Below are positions 1 through 7,511 of a stretch of 64,000 nucleotides of DNA, piece by piece. Position numbers and translations under genes: made by a program. Position 1 is the stretch's first letter; every line of letters starts with the position of its first letter. This stretch comes from Domibacillus robiginosus. Lineage in GTDB: Bacteria; Bacillota; Bacilli; Bacillales; Domibacillaceae. The notes under the pieces were generated by a model, which saw only the letters and a list, made by a program, of their open reading frames with translations, did no database searches and was not told where the DNA came from. The stretch is from positions 411,719-475,718 of the forward strand of contig NZ_LAHL01000003.1 of assembly GCF_000966195.1 (NCBI RefSeq), in the 5' to 3' direction.

Positions 1-2
1 AA

Positions 3-80
3 GCGGAAGAAGCGATTCAAACAGCAAAAGAAACAACAGTCAGCGTTGTCAGCAAGTATTTCAGCATGCAGACGGTATAA
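3..80 (+). CDS. C-terminal end of an unidentified protein (truncated by window edge)
   Basis: An open frame enters from the left edge and stops at TAA (78-80), leaving 25 residues that end KYFSMQTV. The stop lies 14 bases before the aldolase start, so the two genes are probably co-transcribed. The fragment is too short to assign; a carbohydrate enzyme such as a sugar kinase would fit the neighbourhood, but that is a guess from context only. Confidence 0.55.
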   Translation, partial: AEEAIQTAKETTVSVVSKYFSMQTV

Positions 81-94
81 AAGGAGTGCTCCAA

Positions 95-949
95 GTGGCA
101 TTAGTATCAATGAAAGACATGCTGCAGCAGGCAAAGCAGGGCAGTTATGCGGTTGGCCAGTACAACATTAACGGACTGGAATTTGCCCGGGCGTTTTTGC
201 AGGCAGCGGAAGAAGAGCGAGCGCCAATCATTTTGGCCTCATCTGATCGGCTTGTTGATTACCTTGGCGGCTTCCGTACAATTGCTGCGATGGTGAAGGC
301 GCTGATCGAGGAATTAAACATTACCGTGCCAGTGGCGCTTCATCTAGATCACGGCATGAGCGTCGAGCGCTGCAAGGAGGCGATTGATGCAGGCTATACG
401 TCTGTGATGATCGACGGCTCTCACAGCCCAATTGATAAAAACATTGCCATGACAAAAGAAGTCGTCGCGTATGCAAAGAAAAAAGGCGTAACAGTTGAAG
501 CGGAAGTAGGTACAGTCGGCGGCCAGGAGGATGGCATGATCGGCGGTATTCAATATGCGGATTTGGATGAGTGTGTGCGGATCGTCGAAGAAGCCGGCAT
601 TGATGCACTGGCCGCGGCCCTTGGCTCCGTTCACGGTCCATATCAGGGAGAGCCGCAGCTTGGTTTTGATGAGATGAAAGACATCTCAGAAAAAACAGAT
701 GTGCCGCTTGTCCTGCACGGCGGATCCGGCATTCCACTGCATCAGCTTCAGCGTGCTATAGAGCTTGGTCATGCAAAAATTAATGTAAACACAGAAAGCA
801 TCCAGGCATGGACGAAATCCGTCCGTGAAACATTGGATCAAAATCCGGATGTATACGAGCCTCGCCTCATTTTACTGCCGGCCATTGAAGCAGTGAAAGA
901 AGCGGTCAAAGGGAAGATGAGAGAATTTGGCACGAGCGGCAAAGCCTAA
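95..949 (+). CDS. class II fructose-bisphosphate (or tagatose-type) aldolase
   Basis: A 284-residue zinc-dependent class II aldolase, which splits a ketose-1,6-bisphosphate into dihydroxyacetone phosphate and an aldehyde phosphate in the cytoplasm. Visible family marks are LHLDHG (zinc ligand region, about residue 80), [38 protein letters not shown] and the phosphate-binding NVNTE near the C-terminus. The start is taken as GTG 95 (MALVSMK, the usual Fba N-terminus), about nine bases after AAAGGAG; GTG 86 abuts that site and is less likely. It follows a truncated gene closely and is followed by its own terminator, then an MFS gene, a LacI regulator and an IolS-like reductase, so a role in catabolism of a particular sugar or polyol (IolJ/GatY-like) is as likely as central glycolysis. 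Confidence 0.9.
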   Translation: MALVSMKDMLQQAKQGSYAVGQYNINGLEFARAFLQAAEEERAPIILASSDRLVDYLGGFRTIAAMVKALIEELNITVPVALHLDHGMSVERCKEAIDAGYTSVMIDGSHSPIDKNIAMTKEVVAYAKKKGVTVEAEVGTVGGQEDGMIGGIQYADLDECVRIVEEAGIDALAAALGSVHGPYQGEPQLGFDEMKDISEKTDVPLVLHGGSGIPLHQLQRAIELGHAKINVNTESIQAWTKSVRETLDQNPDVYEPRLILLPAIEAVKEAVKGKMREFGTSGKA

Positions 950-973
950 TGCGCTTGTCTGGTATCAAGAGAG

Positions 974-1010
974 AGGAGCTGGTCCATTTCATAGGACAGC
1001 TCCTTTTTCT
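974..1010 (+). terminator. intrinsic terminator after the aldolase gene
   Basis: AGGAGCT (974-980) plus GTCC pairs with GGAC plus AGCTCCT (994-1004), with one bulged G, followed by TTTTTCT. Confidence 0.8.
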
Positions 1011-1039
1011 CAAAGAGCCGAAGAGCAGGATGTGAGCAT

Positions 1040-2230
1040 GTGAAAAAACGCAATCAACGATTATTTTTACTGATTTCTTTTCTTTTTTGGTTTTCGCACT
1101 TTATTTATATTCCTATGCTTTCCCCTTACATTGAGCAGATTGGCGGCACGTATACATTTATTGGTATAGTACTTGCCAGCTACGGGCTCATGCAGTTTTT
1201 ATTCCGTCTGCCGATCGGTATCGGGTCCGATCTTTGGAATAAGCGAAAAGGATTTGTTGTAGCCGGTATGGCTGTCAGTATGTTCAGCTGTCTTGCTTTT
1301 GCGCTGACGGAAAGTCCTGGATGGGTGCTCCTATCCCGTTCTTTGGCTGGCATTGCTGCTGCCACCTGGGTAGCGTTTACGATTCTTTTTTCAAGCTACG
1401 CAGCGGAGAGGGATTTGCACCGGGCCATGGGTCACTTATCCTTTGCAGTTGTATTTGCTCAGCTGCTCGGGATGGCGCTCAGTGCATGGATTGTGGAAGA
1501 ATGGGGCTGGCATGCACCTTACTGGCTTGGAGCCGTTTTCGGAGCCGCAGGCCTGCTGCTTTCGCTGTTTGTAGCAGAAGGAAACACAGAAACAAAACGG
1601 GAGCCGGTTCAGCTGAAGGAGCTTGGAACGGTGCTCAAGGAACCGATGCTGTTGAAAGTATCGCTGCTGTCCATACTGGCGCATAGCATTATGTTTACAA
1701 CGATGTTCGGCTTTACAACCGATTATGCACTGTCAGCAGGCATGCGGGCGGGTGACATTACGCTTCTTGTTTTTGCTTTTATGGTGCCGCATGCCGTTTC
1801 TACCCTGTTAAGCGGAAGTTGGTTTGTTCCTAAGCTGGGCAAATGGGGCACGCTTCAAATCGCTTTTTCGGCTGCAGCGATTTTTACCATTCTTATGCCG
1901 TTTGCGGATACGAAATCAGCCCTGATCGCCCTGCAGCTGGTCAATGGGTTTGCCATGGGCCTTTTATTCCCGCTTTTTCTGGGTATGGCAGTCGAAGAAA
2001 TATCTCATGCCAAACGGTCCACAGCAATGGGGGCTTATCAAGCGCTGTATGCGATCGGCATGTTCGTTGGCCCTTTTTTAGCCGGCATTTTAAATACGTA
2101 TTTTGGATTAGAAGCAAGTTTTTATTTTTCCGGTGCTGTTGGTGTAGTAGGTGCTTTGTTTAGTTTTAAATGGCAGGGGAAAATGAAAACGGAATCAATA
2201 GTTAAGCATAATAATGAGAGTTCGTTATAA
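1040..2230 (+). CDS. MFS family transporter
   Basis: A 396-residue, twelve-helix major facilitator protein in the cytoplasmic membrane. The first helix follows a short basic N-terminus (MKKRNQRLF), and the loop between helices 2 and 3 has RLPIGIGSDLWNKRK, the MFS motif A region. It lies between an aldolase and a LacI-type regulator on the same strand, so import or export of the sugar or metabolite handled by this cluster is likely; the substrate cannot be read from the sequence. GTG 1040 is used as start, with only a weak ribosome site (AGCAGG) before it. It ends 46 bases before the LacI gene start. Confidence 0.85.
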   Translation: MKKRNQRLFLLISFLFWFSHFIYIPMLSPYIEQIGGTYTFIGIVLASYGLMQFLFRLPIGIGSDLWNKRKGFVVAGMAVSMFSCLAFALTESPGWVLLSRSLAGIAAATWVAFTILFSSYAAERDLHRAMGHLSFAVVFAQLLGMALSAWIVEEWGWHAPYWLGAVFGAAGLLLSLFVAEGNTETKREPVQLKELGTVLKEPMLLKVSLLSILAHSIMFTTMFGFTTDYALSAGMRAGDITLLVFAFMVPHAVSTLLSGSWFVPKLGKWGTLQIAFSAAAIFTILMPFADTKSALIALQLVNGFAMGLLFPLFLGMAVEEISHAKRSTAMGAYQALYAIGMFVGPFLAGILNTYFGLEASFYFSGAVGVVGALFSFKWQGKMKTESIVKHNNESSL

Positions 2231-2231
2231 T
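2226..2231 (+). promoter_or_regulatory. candidate -10 box for the LacI-family gene
   Basis: An exact TATAAT overlaps the end of the MFS gene, 46 bases before the regulator start. No convincing -35 hexamer is seen at 17 bases, so this is weak evidence for an independent promoter. Confidence 0.3.
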
Positions 2232-2276
2232 AGAGATAATAAAAACGAAATAGGAAAAAGGCAGGTGAACAACATA

Positions 2277-3305
2277 ATGAAAATGAGTGATGTGGCAAAA
2301 CGGGCGAATGTATCTCCGGCTACCGTATCCCGGGTGCTTCGCCAGCCAGATTTGGTCAGCAAAGAAACAAAAGAAAAAGTTATGCGGGTGATTAACGAAC
2401 TAAACTATAAACCGCATATGATCGCCAGCCAGTTCCGCACACGTGAAACAAAAACGATTTTAGTGGTAGTGCCGGATATTACCCGTCCGTTCTTTTCTGA
2501 AGTGCTGCGCGGTATTGAGCATACGGCACTTCAAAACGGCTATCAGGTTATTTTAGGTGATACAGAAAACCAGGTTGAACGGGAAAAAGAATATATTGAG
2601 CTTTTGTATAGAAAGCAGGCAGACGGTGCTGTGCTGCTAACTGCCCGGATGGACCGGGACAGCCTGGAAGAATTATCATCTCAGTTTCCGATCGTTCTTG
2701 CCTGTGAATACATGGACGGACTCGACATTCCGACTGTGTCGATTGATAACGTTAGCAGTGCCCGCAAAATAACTGAGCACCTCATCAACATCGGCCACCG
2801 GAAAATTGCCCATATTTGTGGTCCGATGGACATTATTTTAAGCCGGGACCGGCAGCGCGGATATAAGCAGGCCATGATGAGCCATGATCTGCCAATCGAT
2901 CCTTCCTGGGTTCAAGAAGGAGATGATGGACTGGATTCCGGCTACAATCAAATGGTGAAACTGCTCGCACTTGAAGACCGTCCGACGGCTGTATTTGTGT
3001 TTAACGATGAAATGGCTCTCGGTTCCATCAAGGCAGTGAAGGATCATGGGCTTCAGGTGCCGGAAGATATCGCCATTGTGGGATTTGATAACCTTCGGAT
3101 GGCGTCTCTTTTCAGTCCTTATATGACAACAATCGATCAGCCGAAATATGAAATTGGTCAAAAAGCAACGGATTTGCTTCTCACACTTTTAAAAGGCGGC
3201 TCTATCGGCCGGAAAAAATTTGTTATGAAAGACGAACTGATTATCCGGGAATCCTGCGGCTTTTATCAGAAAGAGCAATTGTTTAGCGCCACCAAAGGGG
3301 TTTAG
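2277..3305 (+). CDS. LacI/GalR-family transcriptional regulator
   Basis: A 342-residue repressor-type regulator. The N-terminal helix-turn-helix reads [16 protein letters not shown], with the LacI hinge region around residues 45-60, followed by a periplasmic-binding-like sugar-sensing domain ([51 protein letters not shown]). ATG 2277 is chosen because the HTH begins there, with an AAGGCAGG ribosome site; the frame is open further upstream but lacks a better start. It probably controls the surrounding aldolase, MFS and reductase genes in response to a sugar or sugar phosphate. Its stop codon lies in the loop of the following terminator. Confidence 0.88.
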   Translation: MKMSDVAKRANVSPATVSRVLRQPDLVSKETKEKVMRVINELNYKPHMIASQFRTRETKTILVVVPDITRPFFSEVLRGIEHTALQNGYQVILGDTENQVEREKEYIELLYRKQADGAVLLTARMDRDSLEELSSQFPIVLACEYMDGLDIPTVSIDNVSSARKITEHLINIGHRKIAHICGPMDIILSRDRQRGYKQAMMSHDLPIDPSWVQEGDDGLDSGYNQMVKLLALEDRPTAVFVFNDEMALGSIKAVKDHGLQVPEDIAIVGFDNLRMASLFSPYMTTIDQPKYEIGQKATDLLLTLLKGGSIGRKKFVMKDELIIRESCGFYQKEQLFSATKGV

Positions 3306-3314
3306 CCCCTTTTT
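3294..3314 (+). terminator. intrinsic terminator overlapping the LacI-family stop codon
   Basis: AAAGGGG (3294-3300), loop TTTAG containing the stop, then CCCCTTTTT. Confidence 0.75.
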
Positions 3315-3364
3315 ATCCTGGTAATAGGAAAAGGGTGGAAAAAACAAAAGGAGATGCGTACATA

Positions 3365-4297
3365 ATGACGAAACTAGTACAGATCGGTAAAACAGATTTG
3401 CAGGTAAACCCGATTGGCTTTGGTGCCAATGCGGTAGGAGGCCATAACTTATATCCAAATTTAGATGAAGAAGCAGGACGCGTTATGGTACGAACAGCGC
3501 TTGATCAGGGTGTTAACTTCCTGGATACGGCTTTTATTTACGGACCGAAGCGCTCAGAAGAATTGATTGGTGAAGTATTGAAAGAGCGGGGCAATCGGTC
3601 AGAAGCGGTCATTGCCACGAAAGCAGCACACGTTTTAACAGGTGACGGTGAAAAGTTTGATAACTCTCCGTCTTTCTTAAAAAAATCAGTAGATGAAGCA
3701 CTCGGACGCCTACAAACCGACTACATTGATTTGTTTTACATTCATTTTCCCGATGAACAAACGCCGAAAGACGAGGCAGTCGGTGCCTTAAAAGAACTGA
3801 AAGATGCCGGTAAAATCCGCCATATTGGTGTATCTAACTTTTCACTTGATCAACTGAAAGAAGCCAATAAAGATGGTCATGTAGAAGTGTTCCAGGGGGA
3901 ATATAACCTTATTTCACGTGATGCAGAGGAGGAATTGTTCCCGTATCTGATCGAGAACAACATTTCTTTTGTGCCGTACTTCCCTCTTGCATCGGGCTTG
4001 TTAACAGGTAAATACGACAAGGATGCGACGTTCGATGATTTGCGCAAAGACCTGCCTTACTTCCAAAAAGGCGCATTTGAAGCAAACCTTGAAAAAGTGG
4101 ATCAAATTCGTCCGATTGCAGAAGCGAAGGGAGTCGAGCTTGCTCACCTGGTGCTGGCCTGGTACTTAACACGCGATGCCATCGATGTAATTATTCCAGG
4201 TGCGAAAAGATCCGAGCAGGTGCTGAATAACTTGAAAACACTTGACGTTCAGCTGTCACAGGACGAAATCAGCACAATCGACCGCGTATTTGGATAA
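3365..4297 (+). CDS. aldo/keto reductase, IolS-like
   Basis: A 310-residue NADPH-dependent oxidoreductase of the aldo/keto reductase superfamily. It shows the (beta/alpha)8 signatures: FLDTAFIYG with the catalytic Asp and Tyr, VIATKAA with the catalytic Lys, [11 protein letters not shown], and [10 protein letters not shown]. Near the C-terminus [14 protein letters not shown] binds the cofactor phosphate. From memory its length and wording ([13 protein letters not shown] near residue 20) resemble B. subtilis IolS closely. ATG 3365 is chosen since AAAGGAG lies eleven bases before it. The physiological substrate of IolS is not well established, so only the chemistry is inferred. It is transcribed after the LacI regulator but behind its terminator. 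Confidence 0.87.
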   Translation: MTKLVQIGKTDLQVNPIGFGANAVGGHNLYPNLDEEAGRVMVRTALDQGVNFLDTAFIYGPKRSEELIGEVLKERGNRSEAVIATKAAHVLTGDGEKFDNSPSFLKKSVDEALGRLQTDYIDLFYIHFPDEQTPKDEAVGALKELKDAGKIRHIGVSNFSLDQLKEANKDGHVEVFQGEYNLISRDAEEELFPYLIENNISFVPYFPLASGLLTGKYDKDATFDDLRKDLPYFQKGAFEANLEKVDQIRPIAEAKGVELAHLVLAWYLTRDAIDVIIPGAKRSEQVLNNLKTLDVQLSQDEISTIDRVFG

Positions 4298-4302
4298 AAA
4301 AG

Positions 4303-4334
4303 AAAGCAGCCCTTCATGAAGAAGGCTGCTTTTT
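4303..4334. terminator. terminator between convergent genes
   Basis: AAAGCAGCC-CTTC pairs with GAAGGCTGCTTT (one bulged C), followed by TTTTT; it ends the reductase transcript. The upstream A-run could let it also serve the minus-strand kinase gene, although that gene ends 54 bases away. Confidence 0.8.
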
Positions 4335-4387
4335 GCGTGCCTATCGGGCGGACAGCAGACTGTTTTGGAAAGGAAGCTGCTTTTATA

Positions 4388-5191
4388 TTATAGACAGCCC
4401 GCTTCCGGCGCATCGATCACCAGCTGAACATCCGTTAGTAATTCATCTGTTGTTTGATAAGGACGGTCAATTTGAAGCAATCGCCGAATCACCCGTCTGG
4501 CCGGGAGGGAAAGAGTCAGTTCCTCTTCCCAGCTTTTTTCCCGTTTAGAGGATGGCTCAAAGGTGGAGTACAGCAAAAACAGTACAAAATGACCGAGTGC
4601 AAAAAAGTCGCTTTTAACCGAAAGCTCCCGAAACAGCGGGTGCTCTGTTTTTCTCCGGCGGGAGGAAGACTTGCTGCCCAGCCGACGCGCTAAGCCGAAG
4701 TCGATCACATACACAGAAGACCCATCCCATAAAATATTGGGGATTCGCAAATCTCGGTGTACAATTCCAAGCCGATGAAAATATTGGACAACATGAATTA
4801 CATTCAGCAAAATGCGAAATGAATCCTTTTCGTTGTACACGTGGTGCTGATGAAAAATTAATTCTTCAAAATTAGGTGCATCCACAAAGTCCATTACAAA
4901 AAATGGAATACCCTTTTGCTGAAAAGCAGCAATGAATTGTGGAATAGATGGGTGGTGAAACTGCTTTAAAAAGCGGGCTTCCTGCCAAAAAAAGCGGATT
5001 TCATCCGGCTTATGCCGCTTGCGGTTACGCAGCTGTTTTACGACTACATCACGGCCGGTAGAAAGGTCCTTCGCTTTATAAGTAAGGCCATAGCTGCCCC
5101 GGCCAAGCAAGCTGATCAGTTGAAAGCGGCCTCCAGCCAGGACACCCGGCTTCAGCGGCCGCTCAATGAATCTAGAAAATATTTTTTTCAT
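4388..5191 (-). CDS. eukaryotic-type Ser/Thr protein kinase, YbdM-like
   Basis: A 267-residue Hanks-type kinase domain with almost nothing else. The glycine loop is LGRGSYGLTYKAKD (about residues 29-42), the ATP lysine lies in VVVKQL, and the catalytic loop is HRDLRIPN with DFGLA as the metal-binding motif. The catalytic loop has Arg in place of the usual Lys after HRDL, as in some small Bacillus kinases. There is no transmembrane or PASTA segment, so it should be cytoplasmic, unlike PrkC. From memory it resembles B. subtilis YbdM. It starts five bases after a small basic protein gene whose stop precedes AAAAGG, so the two are translationally coupled and under the candidate ECF promoter upstream. 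Confidence 0.82.
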   Translation of the reverse strand: MKKIFSRFIERPLKPGVLAGGRFQLISLLGRGSYGLTYKAKDLSTGRDVVVKQLRNRKRHKPDEIRFFWQEARFLKQFHHPSIPQFIAAFQQKGIPFFVMDFVDAPNFEELIFHQHHVYNEKDSFRILLNVIHVVQYFHRLGIVHRDLRIPNILWDGSSVYVIDFGLARRLGSKSSSRRRKTEHPLFRELSVKSDFFALGHFVLFLLYSTFEPSSKREKSWEEELTLSLPARRVIRRLLQIDRPYQTTDELLTDVQLVIDAPEAGCL

Positions 5192-5196
5192 CCTTT

Positions 5197-5364
5197 TTAG
5201 CTGCTGTAAGAGCTGAAAGAAGAGCCGCGTTTTTTCTTATAATGATGATGTCCATATTTTGATGATTGATGGGAAGGCTTGCGGTAACGGCGATCACTGC
5301 TCGAATAGCGGCTTTTGTGAGAAGACTTTTGGTTCAAAACCTGTTGAAGAATTTTCTTTAACAT
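5197..5364 (-). CDS. small basic Ser/His/Lys/Arg-rich protein upstream of the kinase
   Basis: A 55-residue open frame beginning MLKKILQQVLNQKS and ending SSFSSYSS. It is rich in Ser, His, Lys, Arg and Tyr, has no hydrophobic segment, and is strongly basic. A purine-rich ribosome site (GCAGGG) lies seven bases before ATG. The kinase gene begins five bases after its stop. The composition, many Ser and Tyr with basic flanks, makes it a plausible substrate or partner of the kinase, but that rests on gene order alone. I do not recognise a named family. Confidence 0.6.
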   Translation of the reverse strand: MLKKILQQVLNQKSSHKSRYSSSDRRYRKPSHQSSKYGHHHYKKKRGSSFSSYSS

Positions 5365-5393
5365 AAGATCCCTGCTTTCCTGTTTTTCTTTTC

Positions 5394-5419
5394 TACGAAT
5401 TAAACGAAAAAAGGTTTCG
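5394..5419 (-). promoter_or_regulatory. candidate ECF (sigma-W-like) promoter for the small protein-kinase operon
   Basis: Read on the minus strand: CGAAAC (5419-5414), a 16-base spacer, then CGTA (5397-5394). It differs from the TGAAAC-N16-CGTA pattern seen three times elsewhere in this window by one base in the -35 box. It lies 30 bases before the small protein start. Confidence 0.5.
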
Positions 5420-5596
5420 TTTCTTCTTTCCTGTTTTCGTCTATCAATAAACGTGGCGGCCCATTTTATTCTTTCATCATATAAATATGCTCAAACCTGG
5501 AAAAAAGACGAAGAAATTCTCGGATTCTAGCAGAAAATCATAAAAAAAGAAAGAAAAAGATAAGCAGGAATGCTGTGCGATCCCAGCCAAATCCGC

Positions 5597-5653
5597 TATA
5601 CTGTTCATATTGTGAAACAAAATGGGCTCTTGATGAAGAGCGCTTTTTTGTTT
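5597..5653 (+). promoter_or_regulatory. promoter -10 and terminator-like leader hairpin before the Bcr/CflA gene
   Basis: TATACT (5597-5602) is a plausible -10. Shortly downstream GCTCTT-GAT-GAAGAGC is followed by GC and six T residues, all before the ribosome site of the exporter gene. A short frame ATGGGCTCTTGA runs into the hairpin. This arrangement could attenuate transcription of a drug-exporter gene; no sensing mechanism is demonstrated. Confidence 0.4.
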
Positions 5654-5671
5654 GAAAAAGGGGTGAATTCA

Positions 5672-6877
5672 TTGGAAAAAGCACGAACGATTAAGCGGAC
5701 GCAGATGGCCATTCTTCTCGGAGCGCTTGGGGCGATGGGGCCGTTTACAATTGATATGTACCTGCCGTCGTTTCCTACGATTGCAGATGAATATGGTACA
5801 ACAGCGTCGCTTGTGCAAATCAGCTTAACTGCCTGTTTAATTGGGCTTGCTCTGGGACAGCTTGTCATTGGCCCGATGAGTGACGTACGCGGACGGAAAA
5901 AACCACTGGCATTCTTTTTATTTTTATACTTTGTGGCGTCTCTTTTTTGCGCATTTGCACCGTCTATTTATTGGTTTATTGCCGGGCGTGTGCTGCAGGG
6001 ATTTTCAGCGGCGGCGGGGCTTGTCGTTTCCCGAGCTGTTGTACGGGACATGTACAGCGGGCGTGAGCTGACAAAGTTTTTTGCGCTGTTAATGCTCGTC
6101 AATAACCTGGGACCGATTTTAGCACCGATTGTCGGCGGCGGCGTACTGGCATTCACAGACTGGTCCGGTGTTTTTATTGTGTTAAGCGCCATCGGTATTA
6201 TCTTAATGCTTGTTGTGACATGGAAATTAGATGAAACACTTCCGGTTGAACGGCGTCAGCCAAGCAGTATTGGACAGATGTTGAAAAGCTTCGGATCACT
6301 GATCAAAAACCGGGAGTTTATGGGTTACGCGCTTGCACAGGGCTTTATGGTCGGCGGTATTTTTGCGTATGTTTCCGGTACACCTTTCGTGTATCAAAAT
6401 ATTTATGGGGCATCGCCGCAGCTGTTCAGCCTGCTGTTCGGCATGAATGGGATTGGCATTATGATCGGCACACAGGTCGTTGGCCGGTTTTCTGATACCA
6501 TTTCCGAAGCAGCATTTCTCCGCTTCGGCTTATGGATGTCCGCTGTGGCAAGTACATTGCTTGTTATCATGGTACTGCTGCATGGACCGCTTTACTCGAT
6601 TGTCATTCCCATTTTCTTTTTTGTTTCTTCGATTGGGATCATTGGTACGTCTGCATTTTCTCTGGCAATGGAAACACAGGGGCACATTGCCGGCAGTGCC
6701 TCCGCTCTTCTTGGCCTGCTTCCTTTTGCGCTCGGTTCGCTGACAGCACCGCTTGTCGGCATCGCCGGCGAAAACACAGCTGTGCCGATGGGGCTGACTA
6801 TTTTTGGCGCCAGTATGCTGGCAATGATCGCGTATTTCGGGCTTGCGCGGAGTGCGAAAAAAAGCTTGAAATCTTAA
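5672..6877 (+). CDS. Bcr/CflA-family multidrug efflux MFS transporter
   Basis: A 401-residue, twelve-helix MFS exporter of the DHA1 Bcr/CflA group, probably a drug/proton antiporter in the cytoplasmic membrane. Marks include GPFTIDMYLPSFP in helix 1, GPMSDVRGRKKP (motif A) after helix 2, and GRVLQGFSAAAGLVVSRAVVRDMYSG in helix 4 and the following loop, typical of this group. TTG 5672 is preferred because AAAGGGGTG sits eight bases before it; the open frame extends upstream through the leader hairpin but with no ribosome site. The gene stands alone between a leader hairpin and a strong terminator. Substrate unknown. Confidence 0.87.
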   Translation: MEKARTIKRTQMAILLGALGAMGPFTIDMYLPSFPTIADEYGTTASLVQISLTACLIGLALGQLVIGPMSDVRGRKKPLAFFLFLYFVASLFCAFAPSIYWFIAGRVLQGFSAAAGLVVSRAVVRDMYSGRELTKFFALLMLVNNLGPILAPIVGGGVLAFTDWSGVFIVLSAIGIILMLVVTWKLDETLPVERRQPSSIGQMLKSFGSLIKNREFMGYALAQGFMVGGIFAYVSGTPFVYQNIYGASPQLFSLLFGMNGIGIMIGTQVVGRFSDTISEAAFLRFGLWMSAVASTLLVIMVLLHGPLYSIVIPIFFFVSSIGIIGTSAFSLAMETQGHIAGSASALLGLLPFALGSLTAPLVGIAGENTAVPMGLTIFGASMLAMIAYFGLARSAKKSLKS

Positions 6878-6883
6878 GAAACA

Positions 6884-6917
6884 GGCTGTCGACAAAGTCG
6901 ACAGCCATTTTTGTTTT
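6884..6917 (+). terminator. intrinsic terminator after the Bcr/CflA gene
   Basis: GGCTGTCGAC, loop AAA, GTCGACAGCC, then ATTTTTGTTTT: a perfect ten-base-pair stem. Confidence 0.9.
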
Positions 6918-7076
6918 AAAAGCAAAAGTAGGGAACCTCGATCTGTTTTTCTCCTGATATTTACCAGGTTTCATCATAAAAAAAGTTTTATTCCCGCCAG
7001 CTTTCGACAGTTAATTTTTGTTTGTTTTGTTACAATATGAAAACAATCTTAAAAAAGTAACAAACGAAATAGAACA

Positions 7077-7160
7077 AAAGGTAAACTAATCGAAAGGTTA
7101 GGACACAAAGCTACAGATCTAAGATCTTTCTTATAAGATTATGATGGCTGAGCCGCTTCG
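7077..7160 (+). ncRNA. GEMM-like (c-di-GMP-I type) riboswitch candidate upstream of sinI
   Basis: The order of parts matches the GEMM-I aptamer: GGTAAAC (7080-7086), then hairpin CTAATC-GAAA-GGTTAG with the GNRA loop that docks in this family (7086-7101), then GACACAAAGC, then a second stem (AGC/GCT, ATC/GAT, ATCTT/AAGAT, 7109-7149) containing CTAAG and closing with TATGATGGCT. The 3' strand expected to close P1 reads GAGCCGC instead of a GUUGCC-like sequence and pairs poorly with GGTAA, so this may be a variant or a weakened aptamer. No terminator follows; the sinI ribosome site GGGGGA begins seven bases downstream, which suggests translational control. The sequence and pairing are seen; the ligand is inferred. 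Confidence 0.62.
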
Positions 7161-7181
7161 CAAAATGGGGGATACTTCATA

Positions 7182-7319
7182 ATGGAACAAGAGAAAATGG
7201 AAACAGAAACAGTCGATGCCGAATGGGTAGAGCTGATGCAAATTGCTAAAGATCTGGGCTTATCGATCGAAGAAATAAAAGCATATTTAACGGCGCATCA
7301 AACATTTCATCCTGCTTAG
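7182..7319 (+). CDS. sinI: SinI-family anti-repressor
   Basis: A 45-residue protein whose centre (about residues 13-37) reads DAEWVELMQIAKDLGLSIEE then IKAYL, matching the SinI helical hook that dimerises with SinR and displaces it from biofilm-matrix promoters. A short acidic N-terminus precedes it and a nine-residue tail follows. GGGGGA lies nine bases before ATG 7182. No sinR is in the window, so the partner would be elsewhere. The gene stands alone behind a GEMM-like RNA and before floT, a flotillin gene also tied to biofilm signalling in Bacillus. It could instead be a SlrA-like paralogue; both share this domain. Confidence 0.8.
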   Translation: MEQEKMETETVDAEWVELMQIAKDLGLSIEEIKAYLTAHQTFHPA

Positions 7320-7442
7320 TACTAAAATGTTGAAAGAAAATCATTATTTTGCAAGGTAATTAGCTTGTATAAGGAAAAATATTAAGCCAGCACCATTGAA
7401 ATCCGTTTTGTCTTTTTGCTTATTTCAGATTATTTGAAAAGA

Positions 7443-7468
7443 TGAAACAATTTCCTTTCTTTTCCGTA
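7443..7468 (+). promoter_or_regulatory. sigma-W promoter for floT
   Basis: TGAAAC (7443-7448), a 16-base spacer, CGTA (7465-7468). This is the canonical sigma-W pattern; in B. subtilis the yuaF-floT-yuaI operon is sigma-W dependent. The floT start is 43 bases downstream. Confidence 0.82.
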
Positions 7469-7511
7469 TAAAAAGTAGAATCATATTTTATGGAAAAGGA
7501 GCGGAGCTGGA

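Noticed and set aside
5612..5640. TGAAAC as a fourth exact sigma-W -35 before the Bcr/CflA gene
   Set aside because: No CGTA at 16 bases; the sequence there is part of the leader hairpin.
7165..7182. Tiny frame ATG-GGG-GAT-ACT-TCA-TAA overlapping the sinI ribosome site
   Set aside because: No ribosome site of its own; probably chance.
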